The notes under the pieces were generated by a model. That model saw nothing but the letters and a program-made list of their open reading frames with translations, made no database searches and was not told where the DNA came from. The translations under genes and the position numbers were made by a program. Positions 13,761-14,191 of a stretch of 14,191 nucleotides of DNA are shown here, in pieces. Position 1 is the first letter of the stretch; every line of letters starts with the position of its first letter. The stretch is from JACKOD01 sp041591635. Its GTDB lineage: Bacteria > Pseudomonadota > Gammaproteobacteria > Pseudomonadales > Oleiphilaceae. Location of the stretch: positions 1 to 14,191 of the forward strand of contig JBFHRO010000073.1 of the NCBI GenBank assembly GCA_041591635.1, written 5' to 3'.

Positions 13761-13778
13761 CACCTGACAGGTGACAGG
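13761..13778. promoter_or_regulatory. Dyad and tandem heptamer upstream of the hydrolase
   Basis: CACCTG-A-CAGGTG (13761-13773) is a perfect dyad, and TGACAGG is directly repeated (13765-13771 and 13772-13778). It lies about 107 nt upstream of the hydrolase start. A regulator site is possible; no matching regulator is in view. Confidence 0.3.
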
Positions 13779-13845
13779 CGCCCCCAGAATAGGCCATCAG
13801 GTTGCGTCCAGACCTCGAACTGACGCGCACTCGCAGTGGCTGCAT

Positions 13846-14013
13846 CTACCGGATTGATCGTACACGCCGGCCATCCCGGCGTGGTTCCTTTGCATATCTA
13901 TGCGCGTTAGTTGCAGCCTCGCCCCCGACGACTTCCATCCAGACGAGGTGACGACGCCAGACTTCCGGGCTCACGTGCTCGGGTTTATTTTTTGCCAGCC
14001 AGTCTTTTGACAT
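13846..14013 (-). CDS. Small 55-aa protein of unknown function
   Basis: This short frame starts at ATG 14013 behind a strong AGGAG ribosome-binding site with 8-nt spacing, and ends at TAG 13848-13846. The product starts MSKDWLAKNKPEHVSPEVW and is Trp-rich in the first half and strongly Arg-rich near the end (RRDGRRVRSIR). There is no membrane segment or signal peptide. It follows the partial membrane-protein gene by 43 nt on the same strand and may be in its operon. A perfect 8-bp hairpin (13863-13870 with 13876-13883) lies within its last codons. I do not recognise a family. The ribosome-binding site and the position after another gene make it likely to be real, but only comparison would prove it. 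Confidence 0.5.
   Translation of the reverse strand: MSKDWLAKNKPEHVSPEVWRRHLVWMEVVGGEAATNAHRYAKEPRRDGRRVRSIR
13863..13883. repeat. Perfect 8-bp inverted repeat near the end of the small ORF
   Basis: CACGCCGG (13863-13870), CCATC and CCGGCGTG (13876-13883) form a stable stem-loop. No clear U-run follows on either strand, so it is not a convincing terminator. It overlaps codons of the 55-aa frame. Confidence 0.45.
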
Positions 14014-14056
14014 ACCTATGGCTCCTGTGGCCGAGTTAATGGCTTTCGACTCATGG

Positions 14057-14191
14057 TTAAACCGGTGACCAGAGCATTCCCAGTCCGATCACCGCCGTCA
14101 TCAGATAGAAATACAGCGAAACTATCCAACGCGTTCCGAGGGACTGTTTGAGCCCCATAAATTCATCTATCACCCACCTGCCCTTGACTAC
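14057..14191 (-). CDS. C-terminal end of a small membrane protein, cytochrome oxidase subunit IV/NorF-like
   Basis: The minus strand is open from the window edge to TAA at 14059-14057, giving 44 residues. They read as a VKGRWVIDEFMGLKQ segment followed by a hydrophobic helix (IVSLYFYLMTAVIGLGMLW) and a short tail. The K-G-x-x-V-I-D-x-F-M-x-L pattern followed by a terminal membrane helix resembles prokaryotic cytochrome c oxidase subunit IV and NorF-type proteins. The match is from memory of the pattern only and the N-terminus is outside the window. It could alternatively be another small inner-membrane protein. Confidence 0.45.
   Translation of the reverse strand, partial: VVKGRWVIDEFMGLKQSLGTRWIVSLYFYLMTAVIGLGMLWSPV

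Noticed and set aside
13655..13845. Possible c-di-GMP riboswitch in the hydrolase leader
   Set aside because: Fragments such as a GAAA loop and GGTAGC-like stretches appear, but the GEMM core and paired elements do not line up on either strand.
13657..13845. 62-codon minus-strand frame just upstream of the hydrolase
   Set aside because: There is no good ribosome-binding site, the composition is unlike a real protein, and it runs into the hydrolase's own ribosome-binding site.
14016..14054. 12-residue frame between the partial membrane gene and the 55-aa gene
   Set aside because: It has no ribosome-binding site and no leader-peptide features such as repeated codons.
1..14191. tRNA genes, insertion sequences, phage or defence genes, CRISPR repeats
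   Set aside because: I read the gaps on both strands for tRNA T-loop patterns, terminal inverted repeats, transposase motifs and regularly spaced repeats and found none.

Overview
The window looks like chromosomal DNA of a free-living, probably marine gammaproteobacterium. It is GC-rich and densely coded. Supporting signs are a monomeric NADP-isocitrate dehydrogenase, a 7TMR-DISM diguanylate cyclase, a PBPRA1643-type SEC-C mini-protein and a consensus CRP-type box. The species cannot be named from the sequence. No tRNA, rRNA, insertion sequence, phage gene or CRISPR array was seen.

Layout. Positions 1-6000 carry five genes on the minus strand. In transcription order they are a membrane diguanylate cyclase, pnuC, a NadR-type bifunctional enzyme, a secreted VPLPA/PEP-CTERM-type surface protein, and a TPR protein that runs off the left edge. 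The first three are tightly spaced (43 nt, then a stop/start junction) and look like one operon joining c-di-GMP synthesis to nicotinamide riboside salvage. The sorting-signal protein has its own leader with a perfect TGTGA-N6-TCACA box.

Positions 6100-9750 read rightward. They hold a CPA1 sodium/proton antiporter with a C-terminal cyclic-nucleotide-binding domain, and an ECH1-like dienoyl-CoA isomerase with its own promoter/dyad and a strong terminator.

Positions 9771-12002 (minus) encode the monomeric isocitrate dehydrogenase. It is interrupted by one in-frame amber codon (TAG at 11219-11217, where homologues have Lys); both halves are otherwise intact. Divergently, a 110-aa SEC-C zinc-motif protein reads rightward and converges on a secreted alpha/beta hydrolase (minus). 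Beyond that are a 55-aa minus-strand gene with a strong ribosome-binding site, and the C-terminal end of a small membrane protein that resembles prokaryotic cytochrome oxidase subunit IV/NorF proteins.

The most notable observations are the amber-split icd, the SOS1-like antiporter architecture, the CRP box in front of the sorting-signal protein, the cyclase-pnuC-nadR cluster, and the unannotated small gene near the right edge. No clearly novel multi-gene system was found; most genes fall in known families.
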